Assembly: GCF_016756595.1 (NCBI RefSeq) | Contig: NZ_AP023257.1 | Location: 992,001 to 1,056,000 of the forward strand | Direction of reading: 5' to 3' | Source: Mesorhizobium sp. L-2-11 | Lineage (GTDB): Bacteria; Pseudomonadota; Alphaproteobacteria; Rhizobiales; Rhizobiaceae | DNA length: 64,000 bases | Shown: positions 10,723-20,234 of the stretch, one piece after another | Layout of the letters: every line of letters starts with the position of its first letter | Numbering within the stretch: position 1 is the first letter of the stretch | Translations under genes and position numbers: made by a program | The notes under the pieces: model-generated | The model's database searches: none | The model's input: the letters and a program-made list of their open reading frames with translations, nothing else | Told to the model about the DNA's origin: nothing

Positions 10723-11723
10723 GGACCCTTGGGTCCGGTCGGGTTGCGGCCCCAGGGATTGGATTTCGGCGTGGCCGGCGGCTGCTCAGGCTGTTCGGCT
10801 GCTCTCTCCCACGGGCCTGATGGCCGCTGCCCGCCCGCCTGCCCCGGCATTGGGGCTCGCCGCTGAGCAGGGGCGGATGCCATCTCCTGCGCCATCGCCT
10901 GCAGGGCGGCGATGCGGTTGTCGGTGTTCGGGTGGGTGGAAAACAGACTGTCCATGCGCTCGCCGGAAAGAGGATTGATGATGAAGAGGTGGGCGGTCGC
11001 CGGGTTGCGTTCGGCATCCGGGTTGCGGATGCGTTCGGCGCCACGGGCGATCTTGTCAAGCGCCGAGGCAAGCCAAAGTGGCTGTCCACAGATCTCGGCG
11101 CCGCGTCGGTCGGCCTCGTACTCGCGGGTACGGCTGATTGCCATCTGCACGATCATGGCGGCGAACGGCGCCACGATCATCGCCACCAGCACACCGATAA
11201 TGCCGAGGGAATTGTTGTTGTCGCGGTTGCCGCCGAAAAAGAAGGCGAAATTGCCGAGCATCGAGATCGCGCCGGCAAGCGTGGCAACGATCGTCATGGT
11301 CAGCGTGTCGCGGTGCTGGACATGGGCGAGCTCGTGCGCCATGACAGCCGCGACCTCCTCATGCGACAGCTGCTGCAACAGCCCGGTGGTGGCGGCGACC
11401 GCGGCATTCTGCGGGTTGCGGCCGGTGGCGAAAGCGTTGGGCTGCGGGTTGTCGATCAGGTAGGTTTTCGGCATCGGCAGGCCGGCCTGTCTGGCGAGGT
11501 TCTGCACGATGGCGTAATATTCCGGGGCGTTCCTTTCATCGACCTCGACGGCGCGGTTCATCGACAACACCATCTTGTCGGCGTTCCAATAGCTGAACAG
11601 GTTCATGGCGGCGGCAATCAGAAAGGCGATCACCATGCCGCCCGATCCGCCGATCAGATAGCCGACGCCCATGAACAGCGCGGTCATCGCTGCCAAAAGC
11701 ATGGCGGTGCGAAGTGTGTTCAT
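10713..11723 (-). CDS. htpX: Membrane-bound zinc metalloprotease HtpX
   Basis: HtpX is an M48 inner-membrane protease that degrades misfolded membrane proteins. Two N-terminal membrane segments (residues 7-24 and 30-46) are followed by the zinc motif HELAH at residues 130-134 and a third ligand region [12 protein letters not shown]; two further hydrophobic segments lie at about residues 145-195. The C-terminus is Pro/Gly/Gln rich (about residues 270-336), typical of rhizobial forms. Length 336. The gene overlaps rsmB by 10 bp and is divergent from the SDHAF4-like gene. A candidate heat-shock promoter lies upstream (11786-11814), consistent with the known sigma-32 control of htpX in Escherichia coli. 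Confidence 0.95.
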   Translation of the reverse strand: MNTLRTAMLLAAMTALFMGVGYLIGGSGGMVIAFLIAAAMNLFSYWNADKMVLSMNRAVEVDERNAPEYYAIVQNLARQAGLPMPKTYLIDNPQPNAFATGRNPQNAAVAATTGLLQQLSHEEVAAVMAHELAHVQHRDTLTMTIVATLAGAISMLGNFAFFFGGNRDNNNSLGIIGVLVAMIVAPFAAMIVQMAISRTREYEADRRGAEICGQPLWLASALDKIARGAERIRNPDAERNPATAHLFIINPLSGERMDSLFSTHPNTDNRIAALQAMAQEMASAPAQRRAPMPGQAGGQRPSGPWERAAEQPEQPPATPKSNPWGRNPTGPKGPWS

Positions 11724-11785
11724 TGTCTGCTCCGTTTCTGCCGGCCTTCCGGAAAAAGGGTCGATCCCTGTCGGCTCATCGCTAT

Positions 11786-11814
11786 ATGATGGGAAACGTG
11801 TGGCCCTGTTTCAA
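11786..11814 (-). promoter_or_regulatory. Candidate RpoH (sigma-32)-like promoter of htpX
   Basis: On the minus strand TTGAAA (11814-11809) is followed after 14 bases by TCCCATCATATA, close to the enterobacterial sigma-32 pattern of TTGAAA and CCCCAT. The predicted start would give a 5' leader of roughly 55 nt before htpX. An alphaproteobacterial heat-shock consensus that I recall (CTTG and CYTATNT) is matched less well, so this is a moderate call. The same CCCATCAT with identical spacing occurs upstream of the small open reading frame at 15866-15937. Confidence 0.4.
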
Positions 11815-11846
11815 TTGGGCATGTTTCAATCCGCCGGGAATATCGC

Positions 11847-12086
11847 ATGACCGATGAAACCGATAAAACGGGCCAAATCAGCAAGACAAACGTTGGCGCC
11901 GGTCACGACGCGCCGCAAAAGACGCTGACACCGGCAGCCCGCCGCGCTTTGGCGGAAGCCGAAGCACGGCGCAAACACTATCGCCGGCAGGAAGCCGCGA
12001 TGCCCCGGGAGATCGGCGGCCGTGGCGGCAGGGAACCCGGCCGCTACGGCGATTGGGAGGTCAAGGGCCTGACCAGCGATTTCTAA
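11847..12086 (+). CDS. DUF1674 / SDHAF4-like succinate dehydrogenase assembly factor
   Basis: A 79-residue protein with a disordered, charged N-terminus and the diagnostic C-terminal motif GREPGRYGDWEVKGLTSDF of DUF1674, the family of mitochondrial SDHAF4 (Sdh8). That family binds the flavoprotein subunit of succinate dehydrogenase during assembly; activity here is inferred from homology. The start ATG 11847 follows GCCGGGAA. The gene is divergent from htpX with a 123-bp intergenic region containing two copies of tgtttcaat (11807-11815 and 11822-11830). Its TAA stop (12084-12086) is immediately followed by the first base of an A-type palindromic element. Confidence 0.85.
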   Translation: MTDETDKTGQISKTNVGAGHDAPQKTLTPAARRALAEAEARRKHYRRQEAAMPREIGGRGGREPGRYGDWEVKGLTSDF

Positions 12087-12216
12087 GGGTATGCGATATT
12101 CAGCCGGCCAGCAAATAGCGGATTCCTGCGCTTCTCACGGACCTGAAAGTCCGCTCCGTTCCGGTTCTCGGAACCCACTATTCTCGGCTCGGCCTGACCT
12201 GAATCTCAACATACCC
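12087..12216. repeat. A-type palindromic intergenic element, copy 1
   Basis: A 130-bp element with terminal inverted repeats gggtatg (12087-12093) and cataccc (12210-12216). The inner arms include gatattcag near the left end and ctgaatctcaac near the right end, so a transcript could fold into one long hairpin. It fills the whole gap between two convergent genes. The left end follows the TAA of the DUF1674 gene with no spacer; the right end overlaps the TAG stop of the HAD gene (12216-12218). Related copies are at 20062-20203 and 58437-58675, in the same orientation. Confidence 0.85.
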
Positions 12217-12881
12217 TAAGCCGCAGCGCGCTCCGCGCCGAGGACAATCCAGCCGCGCTCGTCGACGGTGATACCTAGCCCGTCATAACCGGTGATCGCA
12301 GCGTGCGGCGTTTGCAACGGATGCTGGTGCGTGGCGCTGATGACCACGACGGTGGCTCCTGCGGCCTCGGCCGCCGCTATTCCGGCGGGCGCATCTTCGA
12401 AAACCAGGCAGTCGCGCGCATCGACGCCCAGCCGCTCGGCCGCCAGCCGGAAGCAATCCGGCGCCGGCTTGCCGCGGGAAACGTCCTCGGCGGCGACAAG
12501 GGTGGCGGGAAGCGGGATGCCGGCGGCCGCGATGCGCAGGAGAGCCAGCTCTCGCGGCGCCGAAGTGACGATTGCCCAGCGCTCGGGTGGCAGCGACGCT
12601 AGAAACGCCGCGGCGCCGGCGATCGGAAGGATGCCGTCGATATCGGCCACCTCGGCCTGCAGAAGCGCATCGGCTTCACGCATCGGGTCGACGCCTGGGA
12701 GCGCCAGCCGAGCGATGGTCTCGATCGCCCGCACGCCGTGGATCGTCGGCAGGAATGCGGCAACGTCGAGATCTTGCCGGCGAGCCCAATCTGCCCAGAC
12801 CCTTTCTGCCGCGGCAATCGAATTGACCACCGTGCCGTCCATGTCGAACAGCAAGGCTGCGAATTTTCTGCCTGCGAACAT
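12216..12881 (-). CDS. HAD-superfamily (subfamily IA) phosphatase
   Basis: A 221-residue haloacid-dehalogenase-type hydrolase, probably acting on a small phosphorylated metabolite such as a sugar phosphate. Motif I is LLFDMDGTVVNS with nucleophile Asp13 and acid Asp15; motif II is IVTSAPRE; motif III is GKPAPDCF; motif IV is FEDAPAGIAAAEAAG. The helical cap between about residues 20 and 85 is of the C1 type. The substrate cannot be told from sequence. The stop TAG overlaps the end of the A-type repeat, so the last codon boundary lies exactly at the element. It is divergent from the transglutaminase-like gene. Confidence 0.85.
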   Translation of the reverse strand: MFAGRKFAALLFDMDGTVVNSIAAAERVWADWARRQDLDVAAFLPTIHGVRAIETIARLALPGVDPMREADALLQAEVADIDGILPIAGAAAFLASLPPERWAIVTSAPRELALLRIAAAGIPLPATLVAAEDVSRGKPAPDCFRLAAERLGVDARDCLVFEDAPAGIAAAEAAGATVVVISATHQHPLQTPHAAITGYDGLGITVDERGWIVLGAERAAA

Positions 12882-13053
12882 CTGCTACCCCAAGTTGTTT
12901 CGGAAGGAACCAAAGCCTGTCGATCGACCGTAACGTCGCACCGGCGGCATGGGAAGGCGCGAGATCGCCTTTTTCGACAGACCAGGGAACCACGGCGGGC
13001 CATCTTGCGTTAATCCATTCGTCTTCCACGACACTCACAAGAGGGGAACCGCG

Positions 13054-13923
13054 ATGCTGATTCGGCTCGGCTACGAAATCGCTATCGACTGTGCTGATTC
13101 AACCCCGGTGATTTCGCTGCTCGAGATCCACAGAGAGCGCCAGGCCGACATCAAACGGCAGACGCGCGTGCTGACCTCGCCTTCCGTCCCAACCAGGCTC
13201 TATCACGATCTTTATGGCAACACCTGCCGCCGCTTCACTGCGCCTGGCGGAGGCTTTCGCATTCTTTACGACGCCGTCGTCGAGGACAGCGGCGAGCCCG
13301 ACGAAGTCAACACGCTGGCCAGGGAAGTGCCGGTGGCGGAGTTGCCCGACGAGGTGCTCTGCTATCTGCTCGGCAGTCGCTATTGCGAAACCGATCATCT
13401 CAGCGATCTGGCCTGGCAGGTTTTCGGGCCGGTCCCATCCGGCTGGGCGCGGGTGCAGGCGATCGTCGACTATGTCCACAACCGCCTGTCGTTCGGCTAC
13501 GGCTATGCGCGCCCGACCCGCACGGCGGCGCAGGCGCATGAGGAGCGCGTCGGCGTCTGCCGCGACTTCGCACATCTGGCGATCACGCTCTGCCGCTGCA
13601 TGAACATCCCAGCCCGCTACGTGAACGGTTATCTCGGCGACATCGGCGTGCCGGTCGACCCGGCACCGATGGATTTTTCGGCGTGGCTGGAAGTGTTCCT
13701 CGACGGCAAGTGGTACACGTTCGACCCCCGCCACAACATGCCGAGGATCGGCCGCGTCGTCATCGCGCGCGGCCGCGACGCGACCGACGTGCCGCTGCTG
13801 CACAGTTTCGGCCCGCACCGGCTCAGCCTGTTCAAGGTCTGGACCTACGAGCAGGAAAGCAATCTGTTCAACCCGCCTCATCGCGGCGTCGACAGGACGG
13901 CCAGCGCGCAGATGCTGGCATAG
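13054..13923 (+). CDS. Transglutaminase-like cysteine protease-fold protein
   Basis: A 289-residue protein with an N-terminal beta-rich domain (about residues 1-100) and a transglutaminase-like core. The catalytic Cys is visible as C169 in VGVCRDFAHLAITL and the Asp as D224 in WYTFDPRHN. At the usual His position the sequence reads MDFSAWLEVF, with Ser209, so the classical Cys-His-Asp triad looks incomplete. I chose ATG 13054 because GAGGGG lies 7-12 bases upstream; an extension to 12949 adds 35 residues unlike the family. The function of these stand-alone bacterial proteins is generally unknown (peptidase or amidase activity by fold). It is divergent from the HAD gene. Confidence 0.8.
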   Translation: MLIRLGYEIAIDCADSTPVISLLEIHRERQADIKRQTRVLTSPSVPTRLYHDLYGNTCRRFTAPGGGFRILYDAVVEDSGEPDEVNTLAREVPVAELPDEVLCYLLGSRYCETDHLSDLAWQVFGPVPSGWARVQAIVDYVHNRLSFGYGYARPTRTAAQAHEERVGVCRDFAHLAITLCRCMNIPARYVNGYLGDIGVPVDPAPMDFSAWLEVFLDGKWYTFDPRHNMPRIGRVVIARGRDATDVPLLHSFGPHRLSLFKVWTYEQESNLFNPPHRGVDRTASAQMLA

Positions 13924-14261
13924 AGGCGCAAGCGCGAACGGCGCGTCCGGCCGTTACGATCACCGGGCTTCCCTATAGATTTGATGCGCCTGATCCGCTT
14001 CGGCACAGAACCTCTGTGCCGGATCGGGATCCGGCTCTTGTGCTCCACGGCAGACGTCGGGATCATGGTAAGCGTTTCGTAAACGAAACTGCCGGAGCGG
14101 TTCCTCGTTTACTGGCTGTTTACCTTGCCGCATTTCGAAACCAAGCAAAAACAACGGCTTGACGATGAGCCGCCGGCTTTTTCTGCGTTGACCACGCCGT
14201 CCGGCCGGAATCCTGCAGTGCGGCCTTCACACGGCTCGAGTCGTGGCGAATGGAGGCGAGC
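13924..14261. other. 338-bp intergenic region with one strong hairpin
   Basis: No gene is supported here. At 13992-14025 there is a hairpin with inner arms ggcacaga and tctgtgcc (loop acc) and outer arms gatcc and ggatc. It lacks a T-run, so it is at best a weak terminator for the transglutaminase-like gene. A small palindrome gtttcgtaaacgaaac follows near 14069-14084. The remaining sequence should hold the promoter of the TadG-like gene, but no convincing -35/-10 pair could be chosen. Confidence 0.5.
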
Positions 14262-15680
14262 ATGCGGCATTTTGGGGGTCTTGTTGACGCAATCGGCGGC
14301 TTTGCCGGAGATCGCAGCGGAAATTTGGCGGTTCTGTTCGGCATGGTTGCGTCGGTGCTGGCGCTTGGCGTCGGCTTTGCCGTCAATGTTTCCCAGCTCT
14401 ACAACGCCAAGTCGAGCTTGCAGGGCGTCGTCGATGCGGCGGTGACCTCGACGGCACGCGACCTGACCACCGGCGTCATCAACGAGGCCGACGCCAACAA
14501 GTCGGTGCAGGCGTTTCTCGATGCCAACAGCCGAGCGGGCATCCTGCAGACGGATCGGATCGTCCTCGACAAATTGACCATCGACAGGACCGCCAGCACG
14601 GTTCAGGCGGACGTGCATGTCGATCTCGGCCTCTATTTTCCGCTTTTCAGCATGGGCGATATGCAGCGTGTCACAGTATCGACAACGGCACTCTTTTCGG
14701 ACAGGCAGATTGAAGTGGCGATGATGCTCGACGTGACCGGATCGATGGAAGCCAACTCGTATAAGAGGACCGACAAAATTGGCGACCTGCGGGACGCGGC
14801 TTCGGGAGCCGTCGAAGACCTGCTCAAATGGAACCGCGACGAGAACGATCCCCGCATACGCATCGCGATCGTTCCCTACGCCGAAGCCGTCAACACAGGC
14901 GGTCTGGCCAGCACGGTATTCGTCGAGACGAGATATGGATCAAAGGTGCCGCCCCCGATCGATGCTCCGGTCTCGGTGTCTTTGACATTGTCGTCGGACA
15001 AATGTGCCACCGAACGCAAGGACAAGGATGGTTACGCCGATTATTCGCCCGACGGGCCTTACACGCCGCGCCTGGACAACAACGGCAAAACCTATCTGGC
15101 CAAAGTCAATCGGGACTACAATATGCGCAGTTGCCCGTTCGCCGAGCTCATCCCCCTGACGGCCGACAAAGACAAACTGCTCAACACAATCGCGGATTTC
15201 AGTGCGGATGGCGTCACGGCCGGCGGTATCGCCACGCAATGGGGCTATTACATGCTTTCGCCGTCGTGGCGCTCGGCGATTGTCGATGCCGGTCTGGGTG
15301 CCGGCCCCGCCAATTTCGATAAAAGGAAGGTGGCCAAGATCGCCATCCTGATGACCGACGGCCAATTCAACACTGCTTTTGCCAAGGGGCGTGGTGCGCC
15401 CAGCTCGCAGGGTCAGGGCGAGACCTCGCGAAAAAATGCCGAAGCCATCTGCGCCAACATGAAGCGCGACGGGATTGAGATATTCACGATCGGCTTCGAC
15501 CTGAACGATCCGACCATGACGGCGACCGAGCGGTACCAGGCAAAGAGCGTGCTCAAGAATTGCTCTACAGCGGACACGTCCTCGCTGAAGCATTACTACG
15601 AGGCCGCCACGGGCACGGAGCTGGCCGCCGCCTTCTACGAGATCAGCAAGAATATCGAGAAGCTTGCCATCAAACGCTGA
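14262..15680 (+). CDS. TadG-like pilus assembly protein with von Willebrand A domain
   Basis: A 472-residue protein of the TadE/TadG type. Residues about 15-45 (GNLAVLFGMVASVLALGVGFAVNVSQ) form the single membrane anchor preceded by a short basic stretch, as in Flp pilus pseudopilin-like TadG. A von Willebrand A domain begins at about residue 150 with a MIDAS-like VAMMLDVTGSM, and continues to ILMTDGQFNTAF. The rest faces the periplasm. Start ATG 14262 was chosen because GGAGG lies 5 bases upstream; ATG 14250 is less well placed. No other tad genes are nearby, so it is an orphan whose role in pilus assembly or adhesion is only inferred. An incomplete hairpin (about 15713-15746) follows. Confidence 0.8.
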   Translation: MRHFGGLVDAIGGFAGDRSGNLAVLFGMVASVLALGVGFAVNVSQLYNAKSSLQGVVDAAVTSTARDLTTGVINEADANKSVQAFLDANSRAGILQTDRIVLDKLTIDRTASTVQADVHVDLGLYFPLFSMGDMQRVTVSTTALFSDRQIEVAMMLDVTGSMEANSYKRTDKIGDLRDAASGAVEDLLKWNRDENDPRIRIAIVPYAEAVNTGGLASTVFVETRYGSKVPPPIDAPVSVSLTLSSDKCATERKDKDGYADYSPDGPYTPRLDNNGKTYLAKVNRDYNMRSCPFAELIPLTADKDKLLNTIADFSADGVTAGGIATQWGYYMLSPSWRSAIVDAGLGAGPANFDKRKVAKIAILMTDGQFNTAFAKGRGAPSSQGQGETSRKNAEAICANMKRDGIEIFTIGFDLNDPTMTATERYQAKSVLKNCSTADTSSLKHYYEAATGTELAAAFYEISKNIEKLAIKR

Positions 15681-15712
15681 TCTTCCCCGACCGGGGTGAA
15701 TACACGCAAGGA

Positions 15713-15746
15713 AAAGGCCGCCGCTTCTTTCGAAGCCGGCGGCCTT
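15713..15746 (+). terminator. Hairpin downstream of the TadG-like gene
   Basis: An inverted repeat starting aaggccgccg and ending cggcggcctt lies 33 bp after the stop codon. It could end transcription, but only two T residues follow on the plus strand, so efficiency is doubtful. Confidence 0.4.
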
Positions 15747-15796
15747 CCGTGTTTCCGTCCATGGCGCGGCTCATGGCGGCGACGTGACTTAAAGTG

Positions 15797-15839
15797 CTGC
15801 AGCGTCCCTTGCGCGTCCAAAGGACGCGCGGCGCTCCAG
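15797..15839. repeat. B-type hairpin element, single half
   Basis: The palindrome runs from ctgcagcg to cgctccag around gcgcgtccaaaggacgcgc and is preceded by aaagtg. It matches one half of the composite B element seen complete at 30288-30388 and 58492-58592, in the same orientation as the 30 kb copy. It lies between the TadG-like gene and the small open reading frame. Confidence 0.65.
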
Positions 15840-15865
15840 GCGTCGCCGGCCGCGCATCTCGCGCC

Positions 15866-15937
15866 TTAACGGGAAGACTGCTTCCCGAAAGTGCAATCCG
15901 CTGAGGCCACGTTCTGGAAAACGAAATCACTCGACAT
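15866..15937 (-). CDS. Possible 23-residue peptide with a maximal Shine-Dalgarno sequence
   Basis: A very short reading frame encodes MSSDFVFQNVASADCTFGKQ followed by SSR and TAA. The sequence just upstream of its ATG is aaaggaggtgatccg (15952-15938), a perfect complement of the 16S rRNA 3' end, far better than any other start in this window. A promoter-like TTGCCA, 14 bases, CCCCATCAT lies further upstream (15974-16002). A hairpin cgggaagactgcttcccg (15870-15887) covers the last codons and could stop transcription. I do not recognise the peptide; one Cys and a polar C-terminus are all that can be said. A chance remnant of an rRNA-like end is an alternative. Confidence 0.4.
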   Translation of the reverse strand: MSSDFVFQNVASADCTFGKQSSR

Positions 15938-15973
15938 CGGATCACCTCCTTTCGATTTGTTGAAGACGTCCTC

Positions 15974-16002
15974 ATGATGGGGTGTCGATCCGCAAATGGC
16001 AA
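15974..16002 (-). promoter_or_regulatory. Candidate RpoH-like promoter of the small peptide gene
   Basis: On the minus strand TTGCCA (16002-15997) is followed after 14 bases by CCCCATCATGAG. The -10 part shares CCCATCAT with the htpX candidate at the same spacing. The expected start would leave a leader of about 30 nt that carries the strong Shine-Dalgarno. Confidence 0.3.
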
Positions 16003-16110
16003 GGCGCCATCGTGAAAATGCGGTGTGGGCTTGCCGCTAACCGCTTGCGGCTATCAGATCGGACAGGCAAAGTCGCTGCCGGACCAGCGGGATGAGTAGG
16101 AAGGACGGGG

Positions 16111-17379
16111 ATGGAGGCAGCCGACAGAGCCGCACGGATCGTTCGAACAGTTATCGAGACGTTGAAGCCGGGTTTCGCGGTCAGGCTGTGGAACGGCGAG
16201 CGAATCGGCCCCGCCACCGGCCCGGTGGTCACCATCAACGACCAGGACATCGTCTGGCAGGTGATGCGCCGGCCCAACCTCTCGACGCTGATCGAAATGT
16301 GGATCTCCAAGACCATCGACGTGGAAGACGGGTCGCTGTTCGATTTCTACGCTCTGCCTGCGAACGGCAAGCTCAGGACGAAGCTGAAGTCGTTGCCCAA
16401 GCTCGCGGTCCTGCGCGACCTGCCGGCCGTGCTGTTTTCGCGAAAGCAGATGACGGCGCGGACCGACCTTTCCGGGCGCAACCCCTTCGTCAGCGGGTCG
16501 AACAGGCAAGCGATCCAGCATCACTACGATATTTCGAACGCCTTCTACCGGCTCTTCCTCGATGAACGCATGGTCTATAGCTGCGGCTATTTCACCGATT
16601 TCACCAACGGCATCGACCAGGCGCAGAAAGACAAGCTCGATCATATCTGCCGCAAGCTCCGGCTGAAGCCGGGCGAAAAGCTGCTCGACATCGGCTGCGG
16701 CTGGGGAGCCATGCTCATCCATGCCGCGAAAAACTACGGCGTCGTAGGCCATGGCGTCTCGCTGTCGCAAGCCCAGACTGAGCTCGCCCGCGAGCGCATC
16801 CGTGCTGAGGGACTGGAGGATCGCATCACCATCGAGATAAAGTCCTATGCCGAGCTGTCCGGCTCCTTCGACAAGATCTCGTCGATCGGCATGTTCGAGC
16901 ATCTCGGGCTGGCCAACCACGCCGCCTATTTCTCGACCATTCATCGCCTGCTCAAGCCGGGCGGCGTCTATCTGCACCACGCCATCACCCGGCGCGACAA
17001 GGGCAGCATCAAGAAGACCTTGCGCAAGGGCCCGGAATTCAAGGCGCTGATCAAATACATCTTTCCCGGCGGCGAGCTCGATACGATCGGCATGACCCTC
17101 GGCAATCTCGAGGCGCACGGGTTCCTCGTCTACGATGTCGAGAATTTGCGCGAGCACTACGCCCGCACCTGCCGTCTGTGGGCCGAGCGCCTCCACGCCC
17201 GCTTCGACGAAGCGATCGCCGAGGTCGGCGAAGCCAAGGCGCGCCTCTGGCTGCTTTATCTCACCGGCTGTTCGATCACTTTCGAACGCGCCTCGGCGCA
17301 GGTTTTCCAAACCGTCGTCACCAAGCGCGCGCGGGGCCCGAGCGGACTGCCGCCGACGCGGGCAGATCTTTATCGGTGA
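16111..17379 (+). CDS. cfa: Cyclopropane-fatty-acyl-phospholipid synthase family protein
   Basis: A 422-residue SAM-dependent enzyme that methylenates the double bond of unsaturated acyl chains in membrane phospholipids. The N-terminal lipid-binding domain spans about residues 1-120; the methyltransferase domain begins with HYDISNAFYRLFLDERMVYS and carries the SAM motif LLDIGCGWGAMLIHAA. Later motifs SIGMFEHLG and YIFPGGELD are typical of the family. Start ATG 16111 follows AGGAAGGACGGGG. Rhizobia usually have more than one cfa copy, and this may be the cfa1 or cfa2 type, which I cannot resolve. It converges on acsA. Confidence 0.92.
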   Translation: MEAADRAARIVRTVIETLKPGFAVRLWNGERIGPATGPVVTINDQDIVWQVMRRPNLSTLIEMWISKTIDVEDGSLFDFYALPANGKLRTKLKSLPKLAVLRDLPAVLFSRKQMTARTDLSGRNPFVSGSNRQAIQHHYDISNAFYRLFLDERMVYSCGYFTDFTNGIDQAQKDKLDHICRKLRLKPGEKLLDIGCGWGAMLIHAAKNYGVVGHGVSLSQAQTELARERIRAEGLEDRITIEIKSYAELSGSFDKISSIGMFEHLGLANHAAYFSTIHRLLKPGGVYLHHAITRRDKGSIKKTLRKGPEFKALIKYIFPGGELDTIGMTLGNLEAHGFLVYDVENLREHYARTCRLWAERLHARFDEAIAEVGEAKARLWLLYLTGCSITFERASAQVFQTVVTKRARGPSGLPPTRADLYR

Positions 17380-17413
17380 TCAGCACACGTATTGCGTTCT
17401 GCAGCGATCCTTC

Positions 17414-17447
17414 GCGCCCCCCTTTTGTCGCCGGACAGAGGGGGCGC
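17414..17447. terminator. GC-rich hairpin between cfa and acsA
   Basis: Arms gcgccccc (17414-17421) and gggggcgc (17440-17447) enclose an 18-base loop between the two convergent genes. The stem is strong, but no T-run follows on either strand, so a terminator role is tentative. Confidence 0.35.
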
Positions 17448-17526
17448 TGTCCCGGCTACATCTCAAATATTCTGCACCGACTAAACGAACCGCATCAAAT
17501 CGCCCCACCCCGACACGGGCCCTACA

Positions 17527-19482
<1,956 letters not shown>

Positions 19483-19789
19483 ATCTTTTTGCCTTCCTCC
19501 CGAAACCAGGCCGCCCGGCTTGACCGCCGGCGGCATCGCGGCGATGCGGCCGCGAATTCGCGCGCATTATTAACAGTTCCGCGGTGACGGCAACATTAGA
19601 CGTTGGATTCGCGCGGCGGGATGCCGCAGACGTCGTTTTCGCCGCTATCAGCACTCGACCATGATCGCTGCTAACTGCATGTTTTTACGTCGTAAATCTG
19701 GCAACTACCTACGAAATATCAATAGACGATTAAGCAAATTGCGCGCACAATTTCAAATGGGAGGAAGGAGAATCAACCAGGGGACCGCA
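19483..19789. other. Divergent regulatory region of acsA and usg
   Basis: No gene is supported. The region becomes AT-rich towards usg (19670-19760). On the acsA side ttgccg (minus strand, near 19590) is followed by taataat near 19570, a plausible but imperfect promoter. A purine-rich gggaggaaggag at 19759-19770 precedes usg but is too far from its chosen start to be the main ribosome binding site. Confidence 0.4.
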
Positions 19790-20062
19790 ATGCGCGACCA
19801 TTCCGAAATGGACCTGATGCTCAAGGGCTACGGCTTGACCACGGCCAAGATTCTTTATCATTTTCCCGATCATCCGCATCTGCTGCAGAGCTTCATCTGG
19901 CAGGACTACGACATCGCTCCGAAATTTCCGGTGCTGATCCGGTTCATCGAGTTCTGGCAGACCAAGCTCGATGGTCCGCTGCATTCGGTGAGCTATACCC
20001 ACCAAAAGCTGATCGCGCCCAACGAGTGGCACAAGGTCGACGGCGAGTTCATGCTGCACTAG
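19790..20062 (+). CDS. usg: Usg family protein
   Basis: A 90-residue protein of the Usg family, known in alphaproteobacteria beside tryptophan genes or alone. The motifs LMLKGYGLTTAKILYHFPDH, LLQSFIWQDYD and the end HKVDGEFMLH match the family along its length. Function is unknown. I chose ATG 19790 (MRDHSEMDL) because AGGGGACC lies just upstream and the family begins here; in-frame upstream starts at 19661 and 19757 would add basic residues unlike relatives. The TAG stop shares its last G with the first base of an A-type palindromic element. Confidence 0.88.
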   Translation: MRDHSEMDLMLKGYGLTTAKILYHFPDHPHLLQSFIWQDYDIAPKFPVLIRFIEFWQTKLDGPLHSVSYTHQKLIAPNEWHKVDGEFMLH

Positions 20063-20203
20063 GGCATGTCGATATTCAGGTGAGGCCGGCCTGCGAATGG
20101 CGGCTTCCTGCGCTTCCGGTGCTCACGTACTTTAAGTATGCTGCGCTCCGGTTCTCGGAAGCCACCATTCTCGGCGCGGCCTGACCTGAATCTCAACATG
20201 CCC
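20062..20203. repeat. A-type palindromic intergenic element, copy 2
   Basis: A 142-bp element whose ends are gggcatg (20062-20068) and catgccc (20197-20203). The outer 47 bases of each side are near-perfect inverted copies (for example gatattcagg against cctgaatctc), and the centre holds a second small palindrome around cacgtactttaagtatg. It starts on the last base of the usg stop codon and ends 31 bp before the stop of the convergent aldo-keto reductase gene. It is the clearest of three copies. Confidence 0.88.
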
Positions 20204-20234
20204 TGTCGCCGGGCGTTTAAGGTATCGAACCGGG

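Noticed and set aside
15941..15955. Fragment of a 16S rRNA gene 3' end (ggatcacctcctttc on the plus strand)
   Set aside because: The match does not extend beyond the anti-Shine-Dalgarno region, and an ATG with an open frame lies at the right distance on the other strand, so a strong ribosome binding site is the simpler reading.
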